Source: Paraspadella gotoi
Taxonomy: Eukaryota; Chaetognatha
Length of the DNA: 64,000 nucleotides
Reading direction: 5' to 3'
Assembly: GCA_051294375.1 (NCBI GenBank)
Contig: CM119267.1
Coordinates: 19,154,773-19,218,772, forward strand
A program made the translations under genes and the position numbers. A model generated the notes under the pieces. That model was not told where the DNA came from and searched no databases. It was given only the letters and a program-made list of their open reading frames with translations. Position 1 is the first letter of the stretch; the number at the start of each line of letters is the position of its first letter. Positions 12,301-24,424 of the stretch are shown here, one piece after another.

Positions 12301-12964
12301 GTGAGTAGGTTTTCTGGCTAACGACGCCGGGCGCCGTTTCATGGAACAAAGAAAAAAGAGGAACGAAGAGGCGGACGCTCCTTTTGTTCTGCTTTATTTC
12401 CACGGCGCTTTTAATTTTTATTTTGAAGCAATTATTTCACTCTCTCTCTCTCTTTCTCTCTCTCTCTCNNNNNNNNNNNNNNNNNNNNNNNNNNNNNNNN
12501 NNNNNNNNNNNNNNNNNNNNNNNNNNNNNNNNNNNNNNNNNNNNNNNNNNNNNNNNNNNNNNNNNNNNNNNNNNNNNNNNNNNNNNNNNNNNNNNNNNNN
12601 NNNNNNNNNNNNNNNNNNNNNNNNNNNNNNNNNNNNNNNNNNNNNNNNNNNNNNNNNNNNNNNNNNNNNNNNNNNNNNNNNNNNNNNNNNNNNNNNNNNN
12701 NNNNNNNNNNNNNNNNNNNNNNNNNNNNNNNNNNNNNNNNNNNNNNNNNNNNNNNNNNNNNNNNNNNNNNNNNNNNNNNNNNNNNNNNNNNNNNNNNNNN
12801 NNNNNNNNNNNNNCATCCTCACTACTACACCAGCTTCCCTCTCTCCCACATCTTTGATTTATATTTTCTTTCAATAATAGTATATTCTTAGTTTCTTTTT
12901 AAATTCTCTACTAATTTAAGATTCCATTGACTAGCATTCCCTTTTCTTTCACCCTATTTACCAG
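12301..12964 (+). other. Intron between E4 and E5
   Basis: It contains a CT tract running into the 12,469-12,813 gap. The P2 copy (about 30,251-31,340) spans the equivalent place without Ns, but in very noisy sequence. Confidence 0.6.
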
Positions 12965-13011
12965 GCTTGAACAACGACGGCGACGATGTTCCGTCAATTT
13001 CTCAGTCGCTG
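12965..13011 (+). CDS. Exon E5, 47 nt
   Basis: The acceptor is accctatttaccag (ending 12,964) and the donor is cagtcgctg|gtaagt, a full consensus. Phase 1 entry from E4 completes a Ser codon. The peptide is LNNDGDDVPSISQSL, leaving at phase 0. The open frame, both splice sites and phase agreement on the left side make this short exon credible. A degraded copy sits at about 31,341-31,405 in P2. Confidence 0.62.
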
Positions 13012-14156
13012 GTAAGTAAAATAATATCTTATATAAAATGTACGCTCTTATTAATAAATAAGTTATGGTTTGCGCGATGGTTTATTTGTTGCGCTTGTGC
13101 ACTAATTAAATAAGGCAGGGGGTTATACCGTTTGATTCTTGTCAGCTCTCGGAAAACTGGTTCACCGTTGATCTTTTGTTGTCGATAGGATTTTCTGAAG
13201 TTTTTATAGATGGCAGTGTATGCCAGAGATTTTTCGAGAAGCCAATGATTGAACGAAAGAACATAGATTTTTTTCCCCCATTATATTCGAAATTAATGTG
13301 GATTTAGGCTATGTAGTATGGAAAATAACATGTTTTTTTTAATTTTAGTAAAAAGAACGGCCTTGAAAAAAGTAACAAAGACTAAAAATAAATTGATGCT
13401 TTATGTTTAAAATTTAGTTAATCAATCAGGCAACTTTCCGTTTCCGAATCGACATTTCATAAATCTCGTTTATGACGTATTTCTTTGTCAGCCAACTTTT
13501 AACATGTCATTAATTTCAACTAATTAATTCTTTGCGGTTAAAAAAATGAAGAAATCTAAACGCTGAGGAGCGCAATCAAATGAGGAATTTCTTTCTTTAT
13601 TGACTTTGTTAGCGAAGGCGGCAATTCAAACAATAATCTCTCTCNNNNNNNNNNNNNNNNNNNNNNNNNNNNNNNNNNNNNNNNNNNNNNNNNNNNNNNN
13701 NNNNNNNNNNNNNNNNNNNNNNNNNNNNNNNNNNNNNNNNNNNNNNNNNNNNNNNNNNNNNNNNNNNNNNNNNNNNNNNNNNNNNNNNNNNNCTCTCTCT
13801 TTCTCTGTCGTGTCGCTGAGCGCAACGTTCCCTAAGCGTAGGTAAGTAGAAACATTTAGACAAGGTTGTTTGACGAGAGATTGAAAACAAGAAAAGAAAG
13901 AAAATAAGGAAAGAAACAAATAAGAAAAGATATTTATGAAAAGACGAAAGAGAGACAGAGAAAAAAAATGTAACAGCGAAGATTCGTTCCAAAATAATCT
14001 CTCTCTCTCTCTCTCNNNNNNNNNNNNNNNNNNNNNNNNNNNNNNNNNNNNNNNNNNNNNNNNNNNNNNNNNNNNNNNNNNNNNNNNNNNNNNNNNNNNN
14101 NNNNNNNNNNNNNNNNNNNNNNNNNNNNNNNNNNNNNNNNNNNNNNNNNNNNNNNN

Positions 14157-14195
<39 letters not shown>

Positions 14196-14199
14196 AGTT

Positions 14200-14542
14200 A
14201 ATTTGCATAAATTCGCGGGGAAATCCGTTCTTTCCGCGTTTTTTTTTCTTTCCATTTTTCTAATTTCTTTTATTTTTTTCTTTCCCTTTTTTCTGCCTTC
14301 GTTTATATCAGTATCTCCCAACTTTATTTTTCTTGGCGCTTTGAAAAACCACACACACCCGGGAACAAAAAGAGAAAGAGAGAATGAGGGAGAGAGAGAT
14401 TGAAATTATTTTGGGATGAGTTAACGCGCGATTTGGAGCGAATAACTGACGTCAAGGATTATAATTAAAAGTGAAATGATGACATCAGACATGAGTATCG
14501 CCCAGAGGCGACCGCAGTTTCGTTTCAAGGAAAAGGGGAGAA

Positions 14543-14580
<38 letters not shown>

Positions 14581-15415
14581 TCTCTCTTTTTCTCTCTCTC
14601 TCTCAAAAACTCACAATGACTTTTGGAAAAATCTCTCTATTCCTTCGGATTTTATTTCATTTTCGATACTCGAACCGATAAATGTGAAATTCTTAATGTC
14701 AAACATTATGTCTTAGAATAAAGAACCCGACGAATTTAACACTTCTTTATTGAAATAGCCTTCGAACTTTTTCATGGAATCGATTCTTTTTATTCCGTAA
14801 TTTTTTTTTTATCTTTTTTTTTTATCAAGATTTTATTGCAAATAACTCTTTCTCATTTCTTCTCTTGTTCTCTCTCTCGCTTTCTCTCTCTTTGGCGGCG
14901 TCTGACTCATGTAAAAAGATTTTTGGCGTAACGATCGCCAAAGGATCTCGAGAGGGGGTCATGATCGAAAAGTGTGCTCGCGCATATAAAAACACCGCGC
15001 ATACCTTATGTGTTTTCCTTTTTCCCCCTGACTTCGTGAACCGTAAAACCGTCAGGTTCTCGTTAGAATTTATGTTTTTGAAATTCGAGATCGATTCTGC
15101 GGCTGTGGGAAAAACTCTTTACTCTCTCTCTCTCTCTCTCTCTCTCTTCGTAAAACGATCAGCCATAAGTACTGGTCCGAGATCTGCGATTAGGGGTCAT
15201 TGATCGAATAAGTGCTGCTCGCGCAGTATAAAAACACCGCGCATTACCTGTGTATGTTTTCCTTTTTTCCCCCGCTGACTTCGGTGAACCGTAAAACTCG
15301 TCAGTGTTCTCGTTGTAGAATTTATGTTTTTGAAATTCGAGAATCATTCTGCGGGCTGTGGGAGAAAAGACTCGTTTTACTCTCTCTCTTCTCTCTCTCT
15401 CTCTCTCATGCTCTC

Positions 15416-15467
<52 letters not shown>

Positions 15468-15920
15468 NNNNNNNNNNNNNNNNNNNNNNNNNTCTCTCGT
15501 CCATTGACATTCCGTCAGTCTCGTCTCCATCGGAACGCCCGGTCGCCGAACTCTGGGAACTGTTATAACGATCACACATTTTGATTTAGAAGCAAAAGGG
15601 AGGACCTGCGAGAGTTTATTTATTCAAATGTGATTGAAATTTATTTATACTTAAAAAATGAATTCTCAGCGGCGTTAGAGATCTGTTATCGACTGAACGC
15701 TATTATGGGTTTTTGAATAATTACTAAAATAGTTACAGCTTTATACTCTTTTCTTTTTTTTTACAAAATCTGGTGGACAAAAACCGATCATCGACTTAAT
15801 ATTTTTAAGTCGCCTCGCGTCTGAAAAATGTTACTGGACGCCCCATAACAAGATTGTTACGATATATATGTATTTTTTTTATAGGAGACAGAGATTGGGT
15901 GAGTTTTGGGTCGAGGTAAG
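14200..15920 (+). repeat. 1.7-kb segment, first copy
   Basis: From ttcgcggggaaatccgttc to the gagacagagattgg motif, this segment is repeated at about 16,075-17,600 with many small indels. Inside it, a 250-bp part (14,890-15,140) is again repeated at 15,150-15,400, starting at the gatcgccaaagg-type sequence and ending at a CT tract. P2 carries the whole segment only once (about 32,990-35,120). Confidence 0.75.
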
Positions 15921-16014
15921 TTTCATTTCTTTTGTTCTTTCAACATTCCAATCTTTTTTTTCTTTATTACTCCCACTTAAAAATTCCAGTTTTGAATCGG
16001 TTCGTGTTTTTTTC

Positions 16015-16046
<32 letters not shown>

Positions 16047-16074
16047 GGGGAGAAGTTGAAATCCATGCCGTTTC

Positions 16075-17096
16075 TGTTTCCGCGTTTTTTATTTTTTTTT
16101 TTTTTTTTTTTTTTCTTTCCAATTTTTCTAATTTCTTTTATTTTTTCTTTTCGCCTTTTCTGCCTTCTTTTATATCAGTCATTCTCCCATAAACTTATTT
16201 TCTTTTGGCGCTTTGAAAAACCACACACAACCCCAGGGAACAAAAAGAGGAAAGAGGAGAGATGACGGTGATGAAAAGATTGAATTATTTTTGGGATGAG
16301 TTAGTTAACGCGCTATTGGAGCGAAACACCGCAGTCAGGATTATAATTAAGTGAAATTGTGACATCAGGACATGGTATCGCCCAGAGGCGACCGCAGTTT
16401 CGTTTCAAGGAGAATAGGGGAAGAAATTCTCTCTCTCTCTCTTCTCTCGTCTCTCTCGCCTCTCTCTCTCTCTCTCTCTCCTGCTCGATCCTCTCTTTGT
16501 TCTCTCTCTCTCTCAAAAAAACTCACAATGACTTTGGAAAATCTCTCTATTCCTTGGATTTTATTTGCATTTTCGGATACTCGAACCGATAATGTGAAAT
16601 TCTTAATGTCAAACATTATGTCTTTAGAATACAAGAACCCGACGAATTGTAAACACTTCTTTATTGAAATATCCTTCGAACTTTTTCATGGAATCCGATT
16701 CTTTTTATTCCGTATTTTTTTTTTATTCTTTTTTTTTATCAAGATTTTATTGCAATTAACTCTGTTCTCATTTCTTCTCTGTTCTCTCTCTCGGCTTCTC
16801 TCTCTCTTTGGGCGGAGTCTGACTCATGTAAAAAAGATTTTTGGCCTCTCGTAACGATCAGCCAAAGGGATGGTCAGTCGCATTAGGGGGTCATTGATCG
16901 AAAAATGCTGTGCTCGCCGCCAGTATAAAAAAACACCTGCGCATTACCTAGTGTATGTTTTCCTTTTTTCCCCGCGCTGACTTCGGTGAACCGTAAAACC
17001 GTCATGGTTCTCGTTAGAATTTATTGTTTTTGAAATTCGAGAGATTCGATTCTGCGGCTGTGGGAAAAAACTCTTTACTCTCTCTCTCTCTTCTCT

Positions 17097-17161
<65 letters not shown>

Positions 17162-17600
17162 CATTGAACATTCCGTCAGTCTCGTCTCCATTCGGAACGC
17201 CCGTCGCCGAACTCTGGGAAACTGTTAATAACGATCACACATTTGATTTAGAAGCAAAAGGGTGAGGACCGTGCGAGAGGTTTATTTTATTCAAATGTGT
17301 ATTGAAATTTATTTATACTTAAAAAGATGAATTTCTCAGCGGCGTTAGGGATCTGTTATCGACTGAACGCTATTATGGGTTTTTGAATAATTACTAAAAT
17401 AGTACAGCTTTATACTCTCTTTCTTTTTTTTACAAAATGTCTGTGGACAAAAACCGGATCATCGACTTATATATTTTAAGCTCGGCCTTCGCGTCTGAAA
17501 AAGATGTTTACTGGACGCCCCATAACAAATTGTTACGATATATTATGTATTTTTTTTTATAGGGAGACAGAGATTGGGGTGAGTTTTGAGGTCGAGGTAA
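16075..17600 (+). repeat. 1.7-kb segment, second copy
   Basis: This matches 14,200-15,920 in order (ccacacaca patch, CT tracts, TATAAAAA patch, ccgtcagtctcgtctcc patch, gagacagagattgg), with scattered single-base insertions and losses. The error style resembles unpolished long-read sequence. Because P2 has the segment once, a real tandem duplication is not secure. Confidence 0.7.
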
Positions 17601-17758
17601 CGTTTCATTTCTTTTGTTCTTTCAACGATTCCAATCTTTTTTTTCTTTATGTACTCCCACTTAAAGAATTCCAGTCTTTTGATTCAGCGTTCGTGTTTTT
17701 TTTTCTTCTCTCTTTCGTCTCTCTTCTCATCTCTCTCATCTCTTCTCTCTCTCTGCAT

Positions 17759-17795
<37 letters not shown>

Positions 17796-17939
17796 CTCGA
17801 CTCATTAAATTTGTAAAAGGAACCGCATTTTTACTGCATCTTAGCCTTTTGTCCGGAAAGGAAAAGAAATATAAAAGAGGAGATGAAGAGGAGAAGAGAG
17901 AGAGAGATGAGAGANNNNNNNNNNNNNNNNNNNNNNNNN

Positions 17940-17972
<33 letters not shown>

Positions 17973-18416
17973 GGAAGGATCATGATTTCGTGTGTTCCGA
18001 GTTTTTGCGGAAGCTTACGTCATCCTTACCTATCTTTTTTCTGTCTCTTCTATTTTTTTCTCTCTTCTCTTTAATTATCTACTTTCTTTGTCCACTTATC
18101 ACCATTTTCCCGTCCTTTTTTCACTTATCGATTTCTTGGACTCTTTTTTGCTGAAAGTTGTTCTTTCCCCTTTTTTCCACGATTCTACTCAGCAGTCATG
18201 TTTCTCGATTTTCTGCGTCTATTTTTTTTTCTTTGGTTTTTATCCTCTATTTTCCTATTTATTTCTTCAGCGATTTTTTTGTTTTTTTTGTTTATTGTTA
18301 TTTTATCTTATTTGGTTATCAATCACTGATCATTGAGAAATATATCATATATTTAATACTTAATTAAGTGCAATTAAATTCCTTTTGTGGTCAAAGCGAA
18401 CTATTCCAATTGTTAT

Positions 18417-18470
18417 GAAATTGGTACAACCAATATAAAATTATCCATTCATTTCATTCATAAAATTGAC
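18417..18470 (+). repeat. Fragment of the dispersed GGTACAACC repeat
   Basis: gaaattggtacaaccaata followed by taaaattatccattcattt matches the start of the 349-bp satellite unit at 51.1 kb. Only about 55 bp are shared. Confidence 0.65.
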
Positions 18471-18593
18471 ATAAGATTGATTAAGAGTATTACGCAAGTA
18501 ATATAGAATATAAATAAATAAGCACTGTAATAAAAGAGAAAAAACAAGAGCAAGACTTAAATAATATTTAGATATTAGTTAGATATCACAACG

Positions 18594-18655
18594 CCCCCTC
18601 TCCAACCCCCTCTTTGTAACCCAAACCCCCCTGGCCCCGCTGATCCCATCCCCCC
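18594..18655 (-). other. Potential G-quadruplex / i-motif stretch
   Basis: Five C-runs of 4-6 bases on the + strand (18,594-98, 18,606-10, 18,626-31, 18,635-38, 18,650-55) give G-runs with short loops on the minus strand. The block is out of character with the AT-rich surroundings and is present again at about 36,497-36,563 in P2. Confidence 0.4.
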
Positions 18656-19531
18656 TTTAACCCTGGCGCCCTCTCATCCCTAAACCTTCAGCTGCGTCGC
18701 CCACGGATTTTCCTTTTTTTTCCTTACGTCCATCGTCTTTGGCTTCGACTTTATTACTATTTTTAATGAAGCTTAAAACTCCTCTATTGCTCTTTTTTTT
18801 TCTTTTGAAAAAATTCCATTCTTTGGTTTTAAATCCTTGTTTTTCTTTTTAGACTTAAATTCATTATTTTTGTGAAAGAGAAAAAGGAAAGAGCAGGAAT
18901 TTTTCGTTTCTTTTTTTCTCTCTCTCTCTTATATTTTTGAGAATTGTTGAATTGTTTTTAAAATCTCTTATTTTAGTTTGTGGCTCAGAGAGATAAGAAA
19001 ATTTAAAAGAGAGAAAAGTGGAGAGAGAGCTAAAAAAATAATAATGATAAGGAACACTTATAAGCAAAACATAAAAAAATAACAATCTTGGTAGTTTTGA
19101 TAAGTCCAAATAACGTTGTCAGGTCGCGGATTTTCAAATCATATTCGTTTTTTTCACGACGCTGGCGACTCGTGCTGGCGTCGTCGTTCAACACAAAAAT
19201 TATAATTAAAGTAAACATACGAACATCGTTTTTTTAACTGCTTGGGAGATAAGTTCTTTATAAGTTTTTATTATATGGTAACCTAAGAAAGAAAATCGTT
19301 ATTTTTATTGCTTTTCGATTACAACTACGTGAAGACGTCAAAATTCGCCAAATTAAAAAACTATATTTTTTCTCTAGAAATATTTTATGACGTATTTTAT
19401 AAAACATAAATCAGTAGATTAAGATTAGTCAGCGTTACTCACTCATTCTTTCACAACAGAAAATTATGACATAGAAGTCTCGGCCGCGACTTTCAAAAAT
19501 ATTTACTCATTTCCCCGATGTCTCAGCCCCG

Positions 19532-19677
<146 letters not shown>

Positions 19678-20001
19678 TCGTTCTATGTCGAGGGTGTCTC
19701 GTTATCATTCGCACATCTTTGCTTCAACCTTTTTCCTTCTTTAATCTCTGGGAAAATAAATAAAAAGAAAAAACTTGGAAAGAAAAAAAATCCGTCACGA
19801 AAATTTTCAAAAGACGGGATGCTACTTTGAAGAGTCAAAATATTTTTAAAGAAAAAGATGCACGAAATGAGATTTTTTTTCACCTTCTCTTCTTTTTTTT
19901 TCTCTCTCTTCTTTTTCCGACATTTTCCTACTTTCCATGATTTCTATTTGGTCTGCAAAGTTAAGAAAGACTCAATTTTGGGATGAAATAAAAAACTCTA
20001 A

Positions 20002-20004
<3 letters not shown>

Positions 20005-20067
<63 letters not shown>
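20005..20067 (+). repeat. (CT)n microsatellite
   Basis: A pure 63-bp dinucleotide run in block P1. Confidence 0.95.
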
Positions 20068-20069
<2 letters not shown>

Positions 20070-20289
20070 CGAGCGCTACATTCTCCAAACTTAAAGTTCA
20101 CTTTTTCAAAAAGATTTCAGTTGATAAATATTAAGACTTTTTTTCTCTCTCCTTTTCTCTCTTCTCTCTCCTGAGCAACTATGGAAACAATTTCGAATTT
20201 TTTTTTCTCTCAATTTTTTCGACGCCACTTGTGATAGAAAACAACAAATGAACAAAAAAAAAGTCGCGAAATAAATCCGACGCGCGGAA

Positions 20290-20320
20290 TATAAAAACCG
20301 AAATTCCCAGTAAATCAGTC
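20290..20320 (+). promoter_or_regulatory. Candidate core promoter: TATA box plus initiator
   Basis: TATAAAAA at 20,290 is followed by TCAGTC at 20,315-20,320, so the TATA box begins 27 bases before the initiator A (20,317). This spacing is slightly shorter than usual. TCAGTC fits the arthropod initiator consensus TCAGTY. Both elements and nearly the same spacing are kept in P2 (38,592 and 38,615). It would transcribe rightward, within or antisense to nothing I can name. Such pairs also occur by chance. Confidence 0.28.
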
Positions 20321-20556
20321 CGTCTGTCCGTCAGTCGTCCAAGTTTATGTAGTTTTTTTTTTCTTTTAGTTCGAGCACGCAGTGGGACAAAGACGCCCTG
20401 ACGAGCGTTGGTTTCTTTCACTTTTTAACCTTTAATTTCTTGTTACTAAGTTTTTTTTTCCTTAGTTTATTCGTCATTTTTGTACGAGTTCCAGTTTGGC
20501 CATTATAGATTTTTCAGTTTGCCAATGATCATCCTGACTTTTTTTTTCTCTGCTCT

Positions 20557-20565
20557 CTCTCTTCT

Positions 20566-20616
<51 letters not shown>

Positions 20617-20637
20617 CTCTTCTCTCTCTCTCTCTCG
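20557..20637 (+). repeat. CT microsatellite, interrupted
   Basis: Several CT blocks are broken by TT. The P2 counterpart is at about 38,951-39,045. Confidence 0.9.
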
Positions 20638-21349
20638 TCGATAATGCGCTAAAAATTTGTTGTTAAGAAAAGAAACAACCCAAAAGGTGAAAATGAAAGT
20701 TGTTTGGATTAAAGAAAGAAAGAACGGGAAAACATCATTAAAGTTTAATTCAAAAAATTCGACTCGTGAATTTGAAAATGAATAATGGCTTTTTTAAAAA
20801 ATGAAGGGTGAACCCGCCGGATCCCCGCTCGGATTCCCCGGCCGGGTTCCGGGCCAACCACGTGCTAACTTTTTCCTACCGCTTCCTCGAAAAATGTCGA
20901 TTGAGAGAAATTAACCTTTGACCCTTTTTCGATTGCCTCATCCGTTACTGAAACGACGGGAAGACGGTGATCGTTGAGGTCGGCTCCACAAACACTATCT
21001 AGGAAAAAAAAGTATATAATATCATTCATTTATTCAATAAAAAGTATATAAAACATGGGTAAAACATTCTCAATATTTGGTATGCCCTTCCTCGGCATCG
21101 ACTACTACCATTTTTCATTTGAAGTAACATTATTTTTTGGCCTGTAACTTTTAAACAATTTAACCTACAAAAAAATGAAAGGAAGCTACTGAAAGGAAAT
21201 TCAATGTAAACCCGGAAACATTATAATTTTTTTTTAAATCAAACAAGTTTTCGAATAGATATCCTTTATTAAAACTGTTATATACTTTTTTCTTTTCTAC
21301 AAAACCTACAAACCTACAAATCCTCTAGTTTCCCTCATATATTGAAAGC

Positions 21350-21492
21350 TTTCCAGAGACCTGCTCTGTCATTATCTTGTAAGAGTGATGGAGGCCTTAA
21401 ACCACCAAAGCCTGTCCAAAGTCAGGGACGAGATAGCTTATTTATTAAATGAATGGATAATTTTTATATTGGTTGTACCAATTTCATTTCAA
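21350..21492 (-). repeat. Inverted partial copy of the 51.1-kb satellite unit
   Basis: Read on the minus strand, gaaattggtacaaccaata, the ccattcatttaataaataa-type stretch and gactttggacaggctttgg occur in the same order as in the satellite units at 51,099-52,137. After about 150 bp the similarity stops. P2 repeats this at about 39,728-39,872. It suggests a dispersed element of which the 51-kb array is a tandem form. Confidence 0.65.
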
Positions 21493-22824
21493 CTTGTAGG
21501 GCGTGCCGAGTCCCGGGAGAAGGGGGGGTGGAACGAAAATCTTGACTCGTTTTTTTGAACCGGGGTCAAATTAAAAATTCACTTTTTTGGGTTTTTTTTT
21601 TTCTTTTCAAAACAAAAGAGGAAAAAAATTACGACGAAGTTTTTCTCGGTTGACAAATTGAAATCTTGTGATCGGATTCCTTCTGGTTTAATTGGCTTAA
21701 AATATCGAACGCGTTCGTTCAGCCAGAAAATTTCAAATCGATTTTTTTTAATCTGCTTTCTTTAGCTTAGGCCCAGGAAAATCTTGTGAAAGATATTCAT
21801 TATCATAAATTGTCTCTTCGTTTTTGTTAGGTCTAATAAAAGAATTTCGTATCAAATATTGAAAAAAAAAAGATTTCATTATCATATTTTGCCTTATTTC
21901 CAATTAGTCATTATTCCGTTTATTTTTTTTTCAAACGCAACCACGCGTCATTGAAAAACATTTTACACTCCTCAAACTAAGATTAATGAGATTGACCCCG
22001 GAACAGAGAAAGGGCACGCGTGCGAAACGGTTTTTTAAAAAAAGGGGTCACCTACTCTCGATCATAAAAAAATAGAGTTTTAGTCTCGATTTTTCTTTAA
22101 TTTTGCTTTCCTTAAAGTATTTTTTTTCCTTCCGGCAAACCGGTTTAATTAGCTTATAGAATTAAAGAAAATTAAGATTAATCGAAAAAAAAAAACGAAT
22201 GAATTATTGTTTTTTCTTAAAAGAATCGTTTAAAAAAAAGAAAGACAATTTTGGATCCGCTGAACGATTTATTCCTGAAATCCAGCTTTCTCTCAACAAT
22301 GTTCAGTGATCATGCCCCAGAAAATTGTAGTTTTTGACATAGAAAAGTATAAGTTTAAATTTCAGTTATTCAAGAATAACGCTGTTCGAATGATAATTGG
22401 TAATTATGCCCGGTGACGAGAAATTTATAAATTTTTTGAGCATTTTCAAAAGAATAATATATTTTTGAAACCTTTCTCCCGATATATTTTGCGTTTCAAT
22501 TGTGCCCCAAGTTTAAACAGGATGCTCTTGATCAAAGAAAAAGAAATAGGCCAAAATTGAATGTTTAAAGAGTCTATCTCTTTCTCTCCCTCTCAGGATT
22601 TTGTGTTGTCTTTTTTTTTCTATTGTCTGGAGTTTTATCCTAAATGTCTCGTTTGCGATTGTCATCAGCTGTGTTTTGAAAACAACGAAGTCTGAGTTAA
22701 CTCCAGCTGGACGCGATTCGAAAACGAGAAAGATTATAACTAGAATAATATCATTTAATCGATTTAAATTAAATTGAATTTAAATTAATCGATTTCTTTC
22801 ATGTCAATTTACCCCAAAAAGCGG

Positions 22825-22922
22825 TGCTCCAGGTGAGGCTCGAACTCACAACCTCCGCATAACTCGGTTGAGCCTATACTGTTGTATAAGTACGGCGCGC
22901 TAACCGATTGCGCCACTGGAGC
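22825..22922 (-). tRNA. tRNA-Ile (anticodon UAU) with intron
   Basis: On the minus strand the gene starts GCTCCAGTGGCGCAATCGG and ends CACCTGGAGC plus discriminator A. The acceptor stem GCTCCAG/CTGGAGC is perfect. The D arm has GCGC/GCGC, the T arm is GTGAG TTCGAGC CTCAC, and an anticodon stem CCGTA/TGCGG flanks CTTATA with anticodon TAT. About 24 nt of intron follow position 37, the usual place. The sequence is very close to animal tRNA-Ile(UAU) genes, which commonly carry an intron. Downstream on the minus strand a T5 run can end Pol III transcription. It is antisense to the presumed + strand gene. A damaged copy is at 41,249-41,346. Confidence 0.93.
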
Positions 22923-22936
22923 CCTTTTTGTCTGTT

Positions 22937-22950
22937 ACTCATCGATGAGT
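22937..22950. other. 14-bp perfect palindrome upstream of the tRNA gene
   Basis: actcatcgatgagt lies 15 bp upstream of the 5' end of the tRNA on its own strand. In P2 the same palindrome (about 41,560) is separated from the tRNA copy by about 200 extra bases. Its role is unknown. Confidence 0.5.
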
Positions 22951-23058
22951 TATGCTTTTAAAATGTTCACAAATCCTTTTAACGCACAAGTGTTCATTTG
23001 TATTCGTATCACAAAATGAAATCTCAATTACTCATCTTTTGACTCATCTATTTTTTTT

Positions 23059-23083
23059 NNNNNNNNNNNNNNNNNNNNNNNNN
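23059..23083. other. 25-N gap joining P1 to inverted Q
   Basis: The gap has a fixed 25-N length, so its size is not measured. It sits exactly where P1 stops matching P2 and where P2 instead runs uninterrupted into Q in the other orientation. This is the key breakpoint of the suspected misassembly. Confidence 0.95.
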
Positions 23084-23192
23084 AAAAGAGAGAGATGTAA
23101 AAGCATAATAGAATTCCATCAATAAGCTTTCTTGCCCCTATGCCCCAAATGCCGCCAAATTCCCCAAATGCCCCAAATGCCCCAATCCTCAC
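23084..23192 (+). other. Short unique stretch with CCCCAAATG repeat
   Basis: It contains several copies of a 9-bp tgccccaaa unit with variants (about 23,134-23,185). It lies between the 25-N gap and block Q and is not seen at the other Q copy, which ends in a gap there. Confidence 0.5.
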
Positions 23193-24319
23193 AAAAAGAA
23201 AGTTATCCTTTTTATTCGATAATGTTATAAGGATAACTTAAAAAAAAATCATTATTACTTTACAATTTATTTAGCTTATGTAAACACCAAGGGTTGTGAA
23301 GTAAGCTCTTCCAGCCTTCATGACCCTCAAAAAGATGAAAAGCACAACCAATGGGTGCATTTCGTTTCGAAACAACTGCATCTCGGGTTTAATACACTCA
23401 CGCGCATATCCAGACTACGCTTGGTGCACAATAAAAATAACACTTTTTATAATTTGATTAATTAATCTAAACTTAATACCAAAATTTTATCTTCCTTCAT
23501 TCTAATTTTTGTTTTGTTTATTTTAGTTTCGTAAAAAAAATAAACAGCGGGTCGTTCTCTCGGTTGCCAAGTTTAAGCAGAAACCATATGGATGAAAAAT
23601 GAAAGGAGAAAAAAAAAAAAGAAGAAAGAAAAAAAACGGCGGAAAAAGAAATTCGGAGACCGTCCGCGACCCTTGGCGGTTTCTTGTCGGATAACAACAA
23701 GAATCGAACCTCCAAAAAAAGAGGTTTCTCTGTTAAGAACCTTGTGTAGAATGAAGTGTAAAAAAAAATCTCATCTAACAGCAAGGAGTTGGTAATACAA
23801 CTTTCCTTTTATCAAAGATATGATTTAGCTTTTCAAAAACTGCTAAATTTAAGTAACGCAATAAATAAATATATATATATAAATTTGCCATATAAGCAAA
23901 TTTTGAGTATTGACTTACGTAAAATAACTTTTGTCCGACTCCAGACGTCACCAGAAATTCAACTTTTTCGGTTTCTTCTTCCAAAAAACGCAACTTTTTT
24001 CTTTTCATCGTCATCCGGGGAAAAACGAAGGGAAGACAAACAAAACACACACAACACAAAAAAAACAACAACAACAAATAAGTAAAAAACCCGAGAAAAC
24101 AAACGAGTCAGATCCAGTTCGTTTTTGGAAAACGATGTTCGCCCTCGATTCACTCCTTTGTTTTGGAGTTAACTTCGGGTTTTTTTTTTATTGTTTCTTT
24201 TTTTTATTTTCCAGTTTTTTTGTTCGAGTTATTTATCTTTTTGTTGAGTTGTTGTTATTGCTGGTCGTTGTTGTCCTCGGCGGGCGGGAGATTCTGACGT
24301 CAGGCGAAAAGAGATTCGA

Positions 24320-24343
24320 TTCTCTCTCTCTCTCTCTCTCTCG

Positions 24344-24383
<40 letters not shown>

Positions 24384-24424
24384 CTCTCCTATCTCTTAAA
24401 TCTCTCTCTCTCTCTCTCTCTCTT
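24320..24424 (+). repeat. CT microsatellite, compound
   Basis: Four CT blocks with short breaks. It corresponds to the GA tract at 45,717-45,822 in the inverted copy. Confidence 0.93.

Noticed and set aside
13824-13844. Possible 21-nt exon before a consensus gtaagt
   Set aside because: The upstream AG has no matching phase with E5, and one frame stops at once. The donor alone is not enough.
15884-15915. Possible micro-exon (RQRLGEFWVE) between tatag and gtaagt
   Set aside because: Only 32 nt, phase 2 entry does not fit E5, and the frame is altered in the nearby repeat copy.
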